Notes: generated by a model from the letters alone, not told the origin. A stretch of 64,000 nucleotides of DNA from Burkholderia sp. WSM2232 (GCF_000472545.1 NZ_AWZV01000005.1:124001-188000), one strand, 5' to 3'; positions 51,374 through 62,188 are shown, counted from the first letter of the stretch. Program-made: numbers and translations.

Positions 51374-52905
51374 GCGCCTGCTCCTGTTGTAGCCCATTGA
51401 ATGACAGCTTCGGAATGCGCTTTCTCGCGCGGGATCTCCGTCACGATGCTGCCGCGATACATTACGAGCACGCGATCCGACATGCCGAGCAGTTCCGGCA
51501 ATTCGGAACTCACCATGACGACCGCCCCGCCCGTTCTCGCCATCGCCACCATATGCGCGTAGATTTCCGTTTTTGCCCCTACGTCAATGCCGCGCGTCGG
51601 CTCGTCGAGCATGACGACGACGGGTCGGGTCGCAGTGGCCCGCCCGAGAATCACTTTTTGCTGGTTGCCGCCCGACAATGTGCGCGTAACCTGCAGCACC
51701 GAAGACGCCCGCACGCCGAATCTCCTGCTGGCCTCCTGCGCAAGCTTGCGTTTCCTGGCACGGCTCACGAACCCGCCATTCGCCAGCGCTTTGAGACTGG
51801 ACAGTGCAATGTTTTCCTCGATATTGGCATCAAGAACGAGCCCCTCGAGCTTGCGATCCTCCGACGTGTACACGAGCCCGTGACGCACGCCTTCGGTCGG
51901 CGAATGATTTGCGATCTTCCTGCCTTTGACGAGTATCTCGCCACTCGTCGCCGGCAACGCACCGAAAATCGTCTTCAGCAGTTCAGTGCGCCCCGCGCCC
52001 GCGATTCCCGCGATACCGAGAATCTCTCCTGCCCGCACCTTGAAGCTTGCATTGCGCAGCAGCGGCGCGCTGGCGAGATTACGGACTTCGAGCACGACAT
52101 CGCCATATTCGCGCGGCTCCCACGGGTAGAACGATTCCAGGTTGCGGGCGACCATGGCCTGCACGAGCGCTGCTTCCGTCCATTGCGACATGGGACGCGC
52201 ACCGACCGTGGCGCCGTCGCGCATTACGACCGCCGAATCGGCCAGTTCGAACACTTCTTCAAGATGATGCGAAATAAAGATGATGCCCATGCCAGCCGCC
52301 CGGAGCCTGCGCACGACGGCGTACAGATTGACAATGTCCTGGCTTTGCAGCGCCGCAGTCGGTTCATCCATGACGAGGATGCGCGCATCGCGCGCAATCG
52401 CCTTCGCCACTTCGACCAGTTGGCGCTTGTTGAGCGGCAGATCGCCGAGGCGCATCCACGGCGGCACGGAGTCGAGCCCCACGCGCGCAAGCGCCTCCCG
52501 TGCCAGTTGATTGGCCTCGCGCTGCATGATGAAACCCTTGCGCGCAGGCATGCGGCCGAGAAACAGGTTCTCCGCCACTGTCATGTCGTTGATCAGCGAG
52601 AGTTCCTGGTAGATGACGGCCACGCCGGCGTCGATGGCTGCATTAGTGCCGCGTGCAAGCGGCACTCCGTCGATTTCGATCGTGCCTTCGTCCGGCTCGT
52701 AGGCGCCGGACAGCGTCTTGACGAGTGACGACTTGCCAGCGCCGTTCTCGCCGACAATCGCCATGACATGCCCTGCCTGCAATTCGAGGCTCACGCCGCG
52801 CAAGGCCTTCACGCCAGGAAAACTTTTGACGATGCCCTGCATGCGCAGCAGCGGCACGGGCGTATTCATTGGCGCGCGCTCCGGTTCTTCGGCTTGTACT
52901 GTCAT
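51370..52905 (-). CDS. Ribose-type ABC transporter ATP-binding protein (two domains)
   Basis: 511 residues with two ATPase domains as in RbsA/XylG. First Walker A VGENGAGKSSLVKT (about residue 48), with Walker B ILVMDEPTAALQS; the second domain keeps the signature LSGGNQQKVILGRA and VVMLDEPTRGIDV, while its P-loop is degenerate, as is normal in this family. Start ATG 52905 has AAGAGG upstream. It is the energising subunit of the importer. Confidence 0.92.
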   Translation of the reverse strand: MTVQAEEPERAPMNTPVPLLRMQGIVKSFPGVKALRGVSLELQAGHVMAIVGENGAGKSSLVKTLSGAYEPDEGTIEIDGVPLARGTNAAIDAGVAVIYQELSLINDMTVAENLFLGRMPARKGFIMQREANQLAREALARVGLDSVPPWMRLGDLPLNKRQLVEVAKAIARDARILVMDEPTAALQSQDIVNLYAVVRRLRAAGMGIIFISHHLEEVFELADSAVVMRDGATVGARPMSQWTEAALVQAMVARNLESFYPWEPREYGDVVLEVRNLASAPLLRNASFKVRAGEILGIAGIAGAGRTELLKTIFGALPATSGEILVKGRKIANHSPTEGVRHGLVYTSEDRKLEGLVLDANIEENIALSSLKALANGGFVSRARKRKLAQEASRRFGVRASSVLQVTRTLSGGNQQKVILGRATATRPVVVMLDEPTRGIDVGAKTEIYAHMVAMARTGGAVVMVSSELPELLGMSDRVLVMYRGSIVTEIPREKAHSEAVIQWATTGAGA

Positions 52906-52965
52906 GTCGCCTCTTTCCGTTTGCAGGCTGCGCAGTGTCCGATGCATCGCAGCCCGCGGCCAGTC

Positions 52966-54063
52966 TTACTGTTTGACTTCCTCAGACCACAGCCCGTATT
53001 TCTTCGTCGCGTCCGAATCGATATTCGACTTGTCGATCAGCAGCGTCGGCCACGCGTAGTTTGCCGGCACGTCTTTCTTCGCGCCGTAGTCGGTGACGAA
53101 TTGCAGCGACCTGGCTGCCATCTGAATCGGGTTCTGCGAGATGGTCGCGTCCTGCTTGCCGGCACGAATCGCCGACAGCGCCTGCGCGGTACCGTCCGCG
53201 CCGATGACGAGAATGTGCTGCTTGTCGCCGAGCGGCTTGTAGCGGCCCGCATTGTCGATGGCTTTTTCCGCGCCGACTGTGTTGTCGTCGTTTGCGCCGA
53301 AGACCGCGTCGATCTGAGGGTACTTCTGCAGGATATTTGTCATTGCATTGAGCGACTTTTCCTGATCGAACGCCCCTTCCTGACGAGCGACCACCTTGAT
53401 GTCAGGATATTTGGCGATCTCGTCGCTGAAACCTTTCTCGCGGTCGGTGGCGGCGGTCGTACCGACTAGCCCGATCAGATCGACCACGTTGCCCTTGGCG
53501 GAGCCGTAGCGCTTCGTCAACTGGTCGGCAATCCATTTGGCCGCCGTCTGCCCCAGCGCCACGTTATCCGATGCAACAAAAGACGTGACCTTGCCGCCGT
53601 CCGAACCGCGATCCAGCATGAACACCGGAATGTTCATCGAATTGGCTTTTTCGACGGCGGGAATAATGGCCTTGGAATCGATCGGATTGAGCACGAGCGC
53701 TGTCACGCCCTGGCTCAAAAGATTGATCGCGTCGTTCACCTGCTGTTGCGCGTCGCCATTCGCATTGGTCTGCACGAGATCGAAGCCCTGGTCTTTAGCG
53801 CCCTTCTCCACGCCCGCCTTCAGGCCGACAAAGAATGCGTTGTTGAGCGTCGAAACCGAGAATCCAACTTTTGTCTTGCCGCCCGACGCGTTGGCCACGG
53901 GCGCGCTGGCCGGCGCGCTCGCGGCCTGGCCGGAAGTGCTGCTGGTCGAGCTGTTGTCGCTTCTGGAGCAACCGGCAAGCGCGGCTGCCGCACACAGCAG
54001 CACCGCACAGGTCGGTTTACCCAATACGTCCCATCCGTCGAATCTTGCTGAACTCCAGGCCAT
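52966..54063 (-). CDS. Sugar ABC transporter substrate-binding lipoprotein
   Basis: 365 residues from ATG 54063 (ACGGAG upstream). Lipoprotein signal CAVLLCAAAALAGC, then a low-complexity Ser/Ala linker of ~30 residues, then a periplasmic-binding-protein type 1 domain (KTKVGFSVSTLNNAFFVGLKAG, ALVLNPIDSKAIIPAVEKA, IDAVFGANDDNTVGAEKAI). Overall RbsB-like. The lipid anchor is less usual for proteobacterial RbsB proteins. Ligand likely 5-deoxyribose or methylthioribose by operon context; not demonstrated. Confidence 0.9.
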   Translation of the reverse strand: MAWSSARFDGWDVLGKPTCAVLLCAAAALAGCSRSDNSSTSSTSGQAASAPASAPVANASGGKTKVGFSVSTLNNAFFVGLKAGVEKGAKDQGFDLVQTNANGDAQQQVNDAINLLSQGVTALVLNPIDSKAIIPAVEKANSMNIPVFMLDRGSDGGKVTSFVASDNVALGQTAAKWIADQLTKRYGSAKGNVVDLIGLVGTTAATDREKGFSDEIAKYPDIKVVARQEGAFDQEKSLNAMTNILQKYPQIDAVFGANDDNTVGAEKAIDNAGRYKPLGDKQHILVIGADGTAQALSAIRAGKQDATISQNPIQMAARSLQFVTDYGAKKDVPANYAWPTLLIDKSNIDSDATKKYGLWSEEVKQ

Positions 54064-54127
54064 AGTCGTCTCCGTTGTAGATTTATTCACTGCGTTGCTA
54101 ACGATAATTTCCCTTGAAGCAAGCGCA

Positions 54128-54799
54128 CTAACGTTCGGCATGCCTCGGTCTGCCATAGGTCTTGAACCTCTCAAGAACCTCTTCCATTTCCACGTCCGAC
54201 AAAAGCGGCGGTGGCCCCAGCTGGCAGGCGAGCAGGTATTGCCTCGCCAGCACTTCCACTTCGTGCGCAAGCCACACGGCGCGCGCGAGATCGTCACCCA
54301 GCGCAACCACGCCATGATGCGCAAGCAGGCACGCACGCCGGTCCCGCAACGCCTCCAGCGCATGATCGGAGAGCAACTGTGTGCCAAAGAGCGCATAGGG
54401 CGCGCAGCGAATCGAGTTGCCGCCCGCTGCTGCCACCATGTAATGCAGCGCCGGAATATCGCGTCCATGTATTGCCATGGCAGTGGCCGCGGTTGAATGC
54501 GTATGCACGACCGCATGCATCTCGTGCCGCGCACGAAGAATGTCGCGATGAATGCGCCATTCAGACGACGGGCGCTTCACGCGCAGCACCTCGGCGTCGT
54601 CGTCCACGTCGAGCGGTAGCCACACGATGGCTTCTTCGCGAAGATCGCGCGCCGGCACGCCGCTCGGCGTGATCAGGAAACCATCGCCGAGGCGTGCGCT
54701 CACGTTCCCGGAGGTGCCCTGATTGATGCCGAGCCGCTCCATCTCGAGCGCGGTCTCGACGATGCCCCGCCGCAGTGCGCTTTCCCGCGCCGCCTTCAT
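54128..54799 (-). CDS. Class II aldolase/adducin-family aldolase (DHAP-shunt aldolase candidate)
   Basis: 223-residue zinc aldolase of the L-fuculose-phosphate-aldolase family. Zinc ligands are in VVHTHSTAATAMA (two His) and LLAHHGVVALG; the catalytic Glu region is GTSGNVSARLGDGFLITPSGV. Length is typical (210-230). Its start overlaps mtnA (ATGA). Together with MtnK and MtnA it matches the order kinase-isomerase-aldolase of the DHAP shunt, where Ald2/DrdA splits 5-deoxyribulose-1-phosphate or its methylthio analogue to DHAP plus an aldehyde. MtnB-type dehydratase is the main alternative, but no other Met-salvage genes follow. Confidence 0.85.
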   Translation of the reverse strand: MKAARESALRRGIVETALEMERLGINQGTSGNVSARLGDGFLITPSGVPARDLREEAIVWLPLDVDDDAEVLRVKRPSSEWRIHRDILRARHEMHAVVHTHSTAATAMAIHGRDIPALHYMVAAAGGNSIRCAPYALFGTQLLSDHALEALRDRRACLLAHHGVVALGDDLARAVWLAHEVEVLARQYLLACQLGPPPLLSDVEMEEVLERFKTYGRPRHAER

Positions 54800-55875
54800 G
54801 CCGCGTTCCCCGCGGCCGGAAAGAAGTGGCCGAGCGATCGTTCGAACGGAGCCTTCGCGATGCCGCGTTCGGTGATGAAACCCGTGACAAGTTCATGCGG
54901 TGTTACATCGAATGCCGGATTACGGGCCTTAATGCCCTGCGGCGCCGTGCGCTGCCCCGCGAAATGCGTGACCTCTTCGTCGCACCGCTCTTCTATCTCG
55001 ATCTGCGCACCGCTCGGCGTGCGAAAGTCGAGTGTCGACGAGGGGCATGCCACGTAGAACGGTATGCCGTAATGCTTCGCTGCAATGGCCACCCCAAGCG
55101 TGCCGATCTTGTTGGCGAAGTCCCCATTGGCCGCCACGCGATCCGTGCCGACGATCACGACATCGACGAGCCCCTGGGACATGATCGACGCGGCTGCGCT
55201 GTCGATGATCAGCGTCACGTCGACGCCTGCGTGCTGCAATTCGAATGCAGTGAGTCGCGCGCCTTGCAGCAGCGGCCGCGTTTCATCCGCAAACACCTTG
55301 AAAGCTATGCCTTCACGATGCGCTGCATAAATCGGCGCTGTGGCGGTGCCAAGCCCAGTGGTCGCAAGCGCGCCGGCGTTGCAATGTGTCAGCACGCCAC
55401 TGCCCTGCTTGATGAGCGGCATGCCATGCCGGCCTATGCCTTCGCACAGCATCTGGTCTTCCGCATGAATTTGCCGGGCCTCTTCGACGAGCGCCTCGTA
55501 AAGCGCCGTCGAATCGCTCGCGCTGGAGGTATGCGCACGTTGCAGCATGCGTCCGAGGCCCCAGCTCAGATTCACAGCAGTGGGACGCGCCGTATCGAGC
55601 CAGCGCGCCCGTCGTTCGAGTTCCGCCCGGAACTGGGCGAGCGGCAATGCGCGCGCATCCTGCACGGCCACACATAGGCCATACGCCGCTGCCACCCCGA
55701 TGGCGGGCGCACCACGCACGCGCAGTTCGTGAATGGCCCGCCATACGGCGGCGGCATCGGCGACGTGCTCCACCACGACCTCATGCGGCAGGCGGGTCTG
55801 ATCGAGCAGCAAAAGAGCGTCGTCGCGCCATTCGATCGTCGGGGCCAGCGCGGGGAACAGGGACTGCGCAACCAT
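54796..55875 (-). CDS. mtnA: S-methyl-5-thioribose-1-phosphate isomerase
   Basis: 359 residues from ATG 55875, with CGGAG upstream. The catalytic Cys is in VLTHCNAGALATTGLGTA and the Asp in IVGTDRVAANGDFANKIG, both diagnostic for MtnA rather than eIF2B regulatory subunits. It isomerises the aldose-1-phosphate made by MtnK to the ketose-1-phosphate; the same enzyme acts on 5-deoxyribose-1-phosphate in organisms with a DHAP shunt. It lies 16 bases after mtnK and is coupled to the aldolase gene downstream. Confidence 0.93.
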   Translation of the reverse strand: MVAQSLFPALAPTIEWRDDALLLLDQTRLPHEVVVEHVADAAAVWRAIHELRVRGAPAIGVAAAYGLCVAVQDARALPLAQFRAELERRARWLDTARPTAVNLSWGLGRMLQRAHTSSASDSTALYEALVEEARQIHAEDQMLCEGIGRHGMPLIKQGSGVLTHCNAGALATTGLGTATAPIYAAHREGIAFKVFADETRPLLQGARLTAFELQHAGVDVTLIIDSAAASIMSQGLVDVVIVGTDRVAANGDFANKIGTLGVAIAAKHYGIPFYVACPSSTLDFRTPSGAQIEIEERCDEEVTHFAGQRTAPQGIKARNPAFDVTPHELVTGFITERGIAKAPFERSLGHFFPAAGNAA

Positions 55876-55891
55876 GAAAGCTCCGTGTGCG

Positions 55892-57160
55892 TTAAGCGTG
55901 TGTGTGGGTCTCGCGCCGTATATCGCGCGCCAGCATGGCAACCTGCTCGATGTCGGTCAACGCGTCGCGTTCCACCAGCAAGGTTTCGGCGCAACGCAGG
56001 CACCGTACCTCGATCCGCGCCCGCGCCTGCGCATCCGGTATGCGTGTGATATCCGCGACTTTCGCCATGCCCACGATGCGTCGAATCATCTTGCAGCCCG
56101 CAAAGCCGAGGGTATCGGCAAGCAGGCGCCGCATGAAATGCGCGCGATAGCGTTCGACCGCGCGCGAGTCGGTCTGTCCGCCGATGAAGCGGCGTTCACT
56201 GCGCCTCTCGTGATCGCGCCAGAGCGCGACGAACTGCTCGCTAAAGCCATTCCATATACCGATCGCCTGTGCGAGCAGCCATTCTTCGTAAGGCGCCGGG
56301 TCCTGGCCATCAGCACGGCCATGCCAGTCTCGGGAAAAATAGGCAAGCAGCAGATTGGCCAGCAAGGCGCCGATGTCGAAGCTCATTGGCCCGTAAAACG
56401 CGAACTCGGGATCGATGACAAACGTCTCTTCCTCATTGACCATGATGGAGCCGGTATGCAAGTCGCCGTGCAGCAAGGTCTCCGCGCGATTCATGAAGGC
56501 CCACTTCATGTCGCCCGCGGCAATACGCAATGCTTCGTTGGTTCTCAGGCGCTCCAGCACGGACGGCGGCAGCGCCGGGCTATACACATTGGACGGATGG
56601 TCTTCGAAGGGAAAAGTGAATACGAGGTCCTCGGTAATCCTGCACAACTCGACATTGACGGCTGCGCTCGCAGCCTTCTTCTTGATGTCGGGCGCAAGAA
56701 AGAGATCTGAGCCGTAAAAAAGCGTGTGCGCAAGATAAGTGGACAGATGCGCGGCGAGCTTCGGATAGGTAATGCCGTCAATAAGCCCTTGCCGCAGGAT
56801 GCAATGCGACGCAAGCCTTTGCATGACCATCAGGAAACGCTTGCTGTCCGCGTGGTACACCTTCGGCACGTGCTGCGGGCAAAGCGCGCCGAAGCGGCGC
56901 AAGGCTGCGACCTCGTGCTCCATGCGCTGGCAGGACAGAGGCCATGTCTTGCCGACCAGCCGCAGAAAAGGCGGCGCCTGTTTGACCACGACGCTGCGCT
57001 GGGGCGCCTTCGCATTCGTTACGAAGTACACGTAATTCAGATTGCCGTCGCCGACTTCGGCGACGTCCAGATCGTCTGGCTCACCAAGCAGCGCGCGCAC
57101 CTTCGGAATGGCGCCGAGATACGCTGCGAGCTCACCTGCGGTAAAGGCTTCAAACTCCAT
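55892..57160 (-). CDS. mtnK: S-methyl-5-thioribose kinase
   Basis: 422-residue aminoglycoside-phosphotransferase-fold kinase. The catalytic loop is LLHGDLHTGSIMV and the metal Asp is in VIDPEFAFYGPMSFDIG, both diagnostic for MtnK; the nucleotide region VGDGNLNYVYFV is also present. AGGAGG precedes the ATG. It phosphorylates C1 of 5-methylthioribose and, in DHAP-shunt organisms, 5-deoxyribose. It follows the GntR gene by 50 bases and is the first enzyme of the operon. The sugar must be supplied by the importer or by a nucleosidase encoded elsewhere. Confidence 0.93.
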   Translation of the reverse strand: MEFEAFTAGELAAYLGAIPKVRALLGEPDDLDVAEVGDGNLNYVYFVTNAKAPQRSVVVKQAPPFLRLVGKTWPLSCQRMEHEVAALRRFGALCPQHVPKVYHADSKRFLMVMQRLASHCILRQGLIDGITYPKLAAHLSTYLAHTLFYGSDLFLAPDIKKKAASAAVNVELCRITEDLVFTFPFEDHPSNVYSPALPPSVLERLRTNEALRIAAGDMKWAFMNRAETLLHGDLHTGSIMVNEEETFVIDPEFAFYGPMSFDIGALLANLLLAYFSRDWHGRADGQDPAPYEEWLLAQAIGIWNGFSEQFVALWRDHERRSERRFIGGQTDSRAVERYRAHFMRRLLADTLGFAGCKMIRRIVGMAKVADITRIPDAQARARIEVRCLRCAETLLVERDALTDIEQVAMLARDIRRETHTHA

Positions 57161-57210
57161 CGGTGCCTCCTCCGATGTTGCTTCCGGCGCCCATCGACCT
57201 GAATACGTCT

Positions 57211-57930
57211 TCAGCGACGCTTGCGCACCAGATCGAACTTGAAGATGCTCGTGTTGTAGTAGTCGTTGCTATAACAAAGCGGCTCACCGCTCTGATCGAA
57301 GTCCACTTCGTCCAGCAGCAGAAACATGCCGAAGCCGTCGCCCAGTTCCGGCAGATCGCGCGGCGTGAGGATGGTCGGCTGTATCGACGTGTGCGTATGC
57401 GACAAGCGACGGCCCGTGCGCGCGAACATGCCGAAGAGCGATTCGCCCAATTCACCTTGAGCTTCATCGAAAAGCGTTTTCGGGATCGTGTCTATGCAGT
57501 AAGCGGCAATCGCATCGTCAGCACGCCTCACGCGTTCAATGCGGATGCAAGTTTCGCCGGGCGCGATCCCAAGCTTTTCGGCAAGACTCTCCGACGCCGC
57601 AATGCTGTCCATCTGAATACGGCTTGTGGAAGGCACCGCACCAACGCTCCTGATCATGTCGGTCACAGACATCAGATCATCCAGACCGCCTTGCAGCTTC
57701 AGCGAGATTTGTCTGATGAAGGTGCCTCGTCCCTGCACGCGTGAGAGGAGTCCATGCGAGATCATCTGCGCCACGGCCTCGCGCAAACTCGAACGACCAA
57801 CGCCAAGCAACTCGCAGAGCTCCAGTTCCGTGGGAATCTGATCGCCCGGCTTGAGCTTGCGCTCACGAATCATGGTCAACAGCGACTCCTGGATCTTGTC
57901 GCTCATCGATCGTTCTACGCTCAGGCGCAT
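57211..57930 (-). CDS. GntR-family regulator, HutC/UTRA type
   Basis: 239 residues. Winged helix-turn-helix at the N-terminus (PTELELCELLGVGRSSLREAV, GLLSRVQGRGTFI), although the start of the effector domain is short; the C-terminal half is a UTRA-like ligand domain (ETCIRIERVRRADDAIAAY, YYNTSIFKFDLVRK). It leads the operon that continues through mtnK to dhaL, so it probably represses its own operon and is relieved by a phosphorylated or free sugar. A perfect inverted repeat 33 bases upstream of its start is the likely operator. Confidence 0.88.
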   Translation of the reverse strand: MRLSVERSMSDKIQESLLTMIRERKLKPGDQIPTELELCELLGVGRSSLREAVAQMISHGLLSRVQGRGTFIRQISLKLQGGLDDLMSVTDMIRSVGAVPSTSRIQMDSIAASESLAEKLGIAPGETCIRIERVRRADDAIAAYCIDTIPKTLFDEAQGELGESLFGMFARTGRRLSHTHTSIQPTILTPRDLPELGDGFGMFLLLDEVDFDQSGEPLCYSNDYYNTSIFKFDLVRKRR

Positions 57931-57962
57931 ATCGCTCTCTCATTCGTCACGCCACCAAATAT

Positions 57963-57980
57963 ACATCAGACATCTGATGT
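57963..57980. promoter_or_regulatory. Perfect inverted repeat, candidate GntR operator
   Basis: ACATCAGA-CA-TCTGATGT: 8-bp arms, 2-bp centre, located 33 bases upstream of the GntR-type start codon. GntR/HutC proteins bind short palindromes of this kind. It is the strongest symmetric element in the 339-base gap between the GntR and Crp/Fnr genes. The rest of that gap (57981-58220) shows no gene. Confidence 0.6.
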
Positions 57981-58220
57981 TTTTCTAGGGAATTTCCCTT
58001 GGTTCCATGTCGTGCTGAGCGCGGTCCGGGATCTCCAGGCGCATCGCTCCCGCAACACGCCAGTGTCTGCAAGCCTGTCTACGTTGGCTTTGCGACACGC
58101 TGCGTTGCGCCAATACGGCGTGCCGCAGCCGGCCCTCGCGAAACGTTCAGACTGGTGGTGTTCAGCGCATTTCGAGGCTCTGTGTGTAGAATGAATCGGA
58201 CCCAAGCAGCGTTATTACAA

Positions 58221-58236
58221 ACGCCTGATAAGGCGT
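58221..58236 (+). promoter_or_regulatory. Short inverted repeat upstream of crp/fnr-type gene
   Basis: ACGCCT-GATA-AGGCGT, perfect 6-bp arms with a 4-base centre, 34 bases before the ATG and upstream of the AAGGAG site at about 58257. It could be an operator or a short 5' UTR hairpin. Confidence 0.4.
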
Positions 58237-58269
58237 CAAAGTTCGCAAGGCAACTTTAAGGAGACGACA

Positions 58270-59028
58270 ATGTGGTTTGTCGGCAAGAGCGAATTGCTCT
58301 CGTTGATCCAGTGTCATTGCCTCGACGAGGTCATGCCTGCCTTCAGCGACCATCGCACGTTACGCAAGAACACCGTCATCTATCGGCCGGATGAACCGAG
58401 CGAGCATGTGTACCTGCTCAAGAGCGGCAGCGTAAGGCTTTACCGCCTCACTGAGGACGGTCAGGAAATCACACTTGCCTTCGTCAAGGCGGGCACGATC
58501 TTCGGCGATGGCGATGTTCTCAATGAGGAGAACTACTCCCATCATGCACAGGCGCTCACACCGAGCATGGTCTGTTATATCCGTAAAGCGGATTTCAAGG
58601 AACTGCTTGCGCGCTACGACGTCATCAATCAGTTCGTGCTGCGTGACCACTATCGGCGCTGGCAGGAAGCACAACAATTAATTGAGAATCTCTCGCTACA
58701 CGACGTGAGAAAGCGGCTCGTCAACATACTCGTCATGTTCTCCGGCCAGGTGGGCATGCCCTTCGATCATCCCGAGCACGGCGATACCATTCTCATCGAC
58801 TTGCCTATTGCACAGGACAAGCTCGCGGAATTCATCGGCACGTCGCGCGAATCCGTGAACCGGCACTTCAGCGACCTCAAGTCGGAAGGCTTCGTCGACA
58901 TGCACGAGCGCAAAATCGTGCTGACACCAACCTTCGTCGCCCGGTACATCACCAAAGCGCCGGCTTTCGCGGCGCTGCCCGCGAAGTCGGCTCCACGCGT
59001 GCTCACAGCGCCGCTAATGCGCGCTTGA
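58270..59028 (+). CDS. Crp/Fnr-family transcriptional regulator
   Basis: 252 residues. Cyclic-nucleotide-type beta-roll at the N-terminus (NTVIYRPDEPSEHVYLLKSGSVRLYRL, AGTIFGDGDVL) and a C-terminal Crp helix-turn-helix (AQDKLAEFIGTSRESVNRHFSDLKSEGFV). No FNR-type cysteine cluster is seen at the N-terminus, so it is not an iron-sulfur oxygen sensor; the effector is unknown. AAGGAG lies upstream. Its 3' end overlaps that of the convergent racemase-family gene by 26 bases. Confidence 0.88.
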   Translation: MWFVGKSELLSLIQCHCLDEVMPAFSDHRTLRKNTVIYRPDEPSEHVYLLKSGSVRLYRLTEDGQEITLAFVKAGTIFGDGDVLNEENYSHHAQALTPSMVCYIRKADFKELLARYDVINQFVLRDHYRRWQEAQQLIENLSLHDVRKRLVNILVMFSGQVGMPFDHPEHGDTILIDLPIAQDKLAEFIGTSRESVNRHFSDLKSEGFVDMHERKIVLTPTFVARYITKAPAFAALPAKSAPRVLTAPLMRA

Positions 59029-59659
59029 CCGAAGCTACGCCGCTTTGAGGACTCGACAGCACCGGCACTGAAAGCGAGCCAAGTGACGGCACGAGGCGCG
59101 CCATCGAGACTTGCGCGAGCACTATCACATCCACCTGCTCAGCGAGTTCGGTAATCGTGCGCTTGAGGACCTCGTCGTGCTTCGCGGCGTCGCCCGCAAG
59201 CAGCGCTTCGAATGCACCTGGCGCGACGCATTCTGTCACGCAAATCTCAATGCCGCGCTCGGCGGCTTTCCGGCGGATAAGACGCACCGTTGGCTCGAGC
59301 GTCGTGGACACAGTCGCGACAACGCCGATGCGTGGACCAAGCGCGCAGGCCTCTTCGGCCATCGCTTCGTCGACCTTGACGATTGGCGTGCGGATCATGC
59401 CGCGCAGGAGGTCGGTCGCCTCGCCCACCGACGAACACGCATTGAGAATGAGGTCGGCGCCGAGAGCTTCAGCGTTCGCCATATAGCTATAGAGACGGCG
59501 CGTCACTTCGGGCGTCAGGCGGCCGGCTGCGCGCACATCGGCGAGCAGGCTGTCGTCGACGATATTGACGACGCGCGCGTCGGCGAACTGCTCGGCAAAT
59601 TGGGCCTTGAGCGGTTCGACCGTGACTGGGCCGGTATGTATAACGACGATCGTGGTCAT
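59003..59659 (-). CDS. Asp/Glu/hydantoin racemase-family protein, second catalytic Cys replaced
   Basis: 218 residues with the two-domain racemase fold. The first catalytic Cys is kept in LILNACSSVGEA (about residue 75). Where racemases have the second Cys, the sequence reads VIVLAQVSMARL, so that position is Gln. This subgroup is often linked to sugar transporters and may be an isomerase or lyase rather than an amino-acid racemase. The next gene upstream on the same strand is the ABC ATPase (31 bases), so the protein probably serves the same catabolic pathway. Confidence 0.82.
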   Translation of the reverse strand: MTTIVVIHTGPVTVEPLKAQFAEQFADARVVNIVDDSLLADVRAAGRLTPEVTRRLYSYMANAEALGADLILNACSSVGEATDLLRGMIRTPIVKVDEAMAEEACALGPRIGVVATVSTTLEPTVRLIRRKAAERGIEICVTECVAPGAFEALLAGDAAKHDEVLKRTITELAEQVDVIVLAQVSMARLVPSLGSLSVPVLSSPQSGVASVKRALAAL

Positions 59660-59690
59660 ATTCGTATCCGTTACTTTATTCGATGGTTGT

Positions 59691-61207
<1,517 letters not shown>

Positions 61208-61208
<1 letters not shown>

Positions 61209-62149
61209 CACTTCGTGTAGCTGGTCATGTTGTCTTTCGTGACGACGGTCACGCCGGTGTCGATGTCCTTGGGCTGCGCTTCCTGGCCCTGGATCTGTGC
61301 GACGAGGTGCTCGACAGCGAGGGAGCCCATTGTCACTGGACGCTGAACCATGATGCCCTGGATATAGCCATCCTTAAGCCCCTTCAGCGTGTCGGGAAGA
61401 TCGTCGAAGGCAAGCACTTCGAGCTTGCCCTTCATCGTGCCGAATTCCTTCGTGTTGAGCACCTTCGCGACGGCCGGCCCGCCCACCTGGCTCACCCCGA
61501 AAATGCCTTTGAGCTGAGGATGCGCGCGCAGCGTGGTTTCCACCACGGAGACGCCGCGCGCCAGGTCGTCGTCGGTGCCTTGCGTCTCGACAATCTTGAT
61601 GCCCGGATATTTCGCCAGCCCTTTCTTGATGCCGGCAATGCGTTCGTTGAGATTGACCGCGCCCAGTTGACCCGTAATGATCGCCACTTCACCCTGACCA
61701 TTGAGCGCCTTGCCCATCGTCTCCGCCATGGTCGCGCCCGCCTGTTCGTTGTTGGTGCCGATATACATGGAGCGTCCGCTTCTGGGCGAATCCGAGTCAT
61801 ACGTCAGCACCTTGATGCCGCTTTGCTCAGCGCGCTTCATCACGCTTTCGACCGACTTCGGTTCGTTCACCGATATCGCGATGCCATCCACATGCCTCGA
61901 GATCAGGTCCTCGATAATCTGTACCTGCGTGGCACCTTGGGTGTTTTGCGGAACCACCCATTGATATTTCACACCGGCTTTGTCGGCCGCCGTCTTTGCC
62001 CCTTTGTTGCAGTCGTCGAAAAACGGCACCGCGACCTTGGGAATGACGGCAACGGAAATATCCTTTGCGTCTTTCGCGTGAGCCGTTGCTCCGACCGATG
62101 CAGCAAGCGCGACGAGGGCGCTCGCGGTGACGCGTTGGGTGAGTTTCAT
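61208..62149 (-). CDS. Sugar ABC transporter periplasmic binding protein (second system)
   Basis: 313 residues with a Sec signal (TASALVALAASVGATAHA) and a type 1 periplasmic-binding fold (DISVAVIPKVAVPFFDDCNKG, VDGIAISVNEPKSVESVMKRA, VLTYDSDSPRSGRSMYIGTN). It is RbsB-like and soluble, in contrast to the lipoprotein of the first system. The ligand is unknown; the divergent epimerase and downstream racemase-family gene suggest a sugar or sugar acid. Confidence 0.92.
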
Positions 62150-62188
62150 ACATGTCTCCTGATGTTATGGTTGCGGCGTTCAGTGTTC

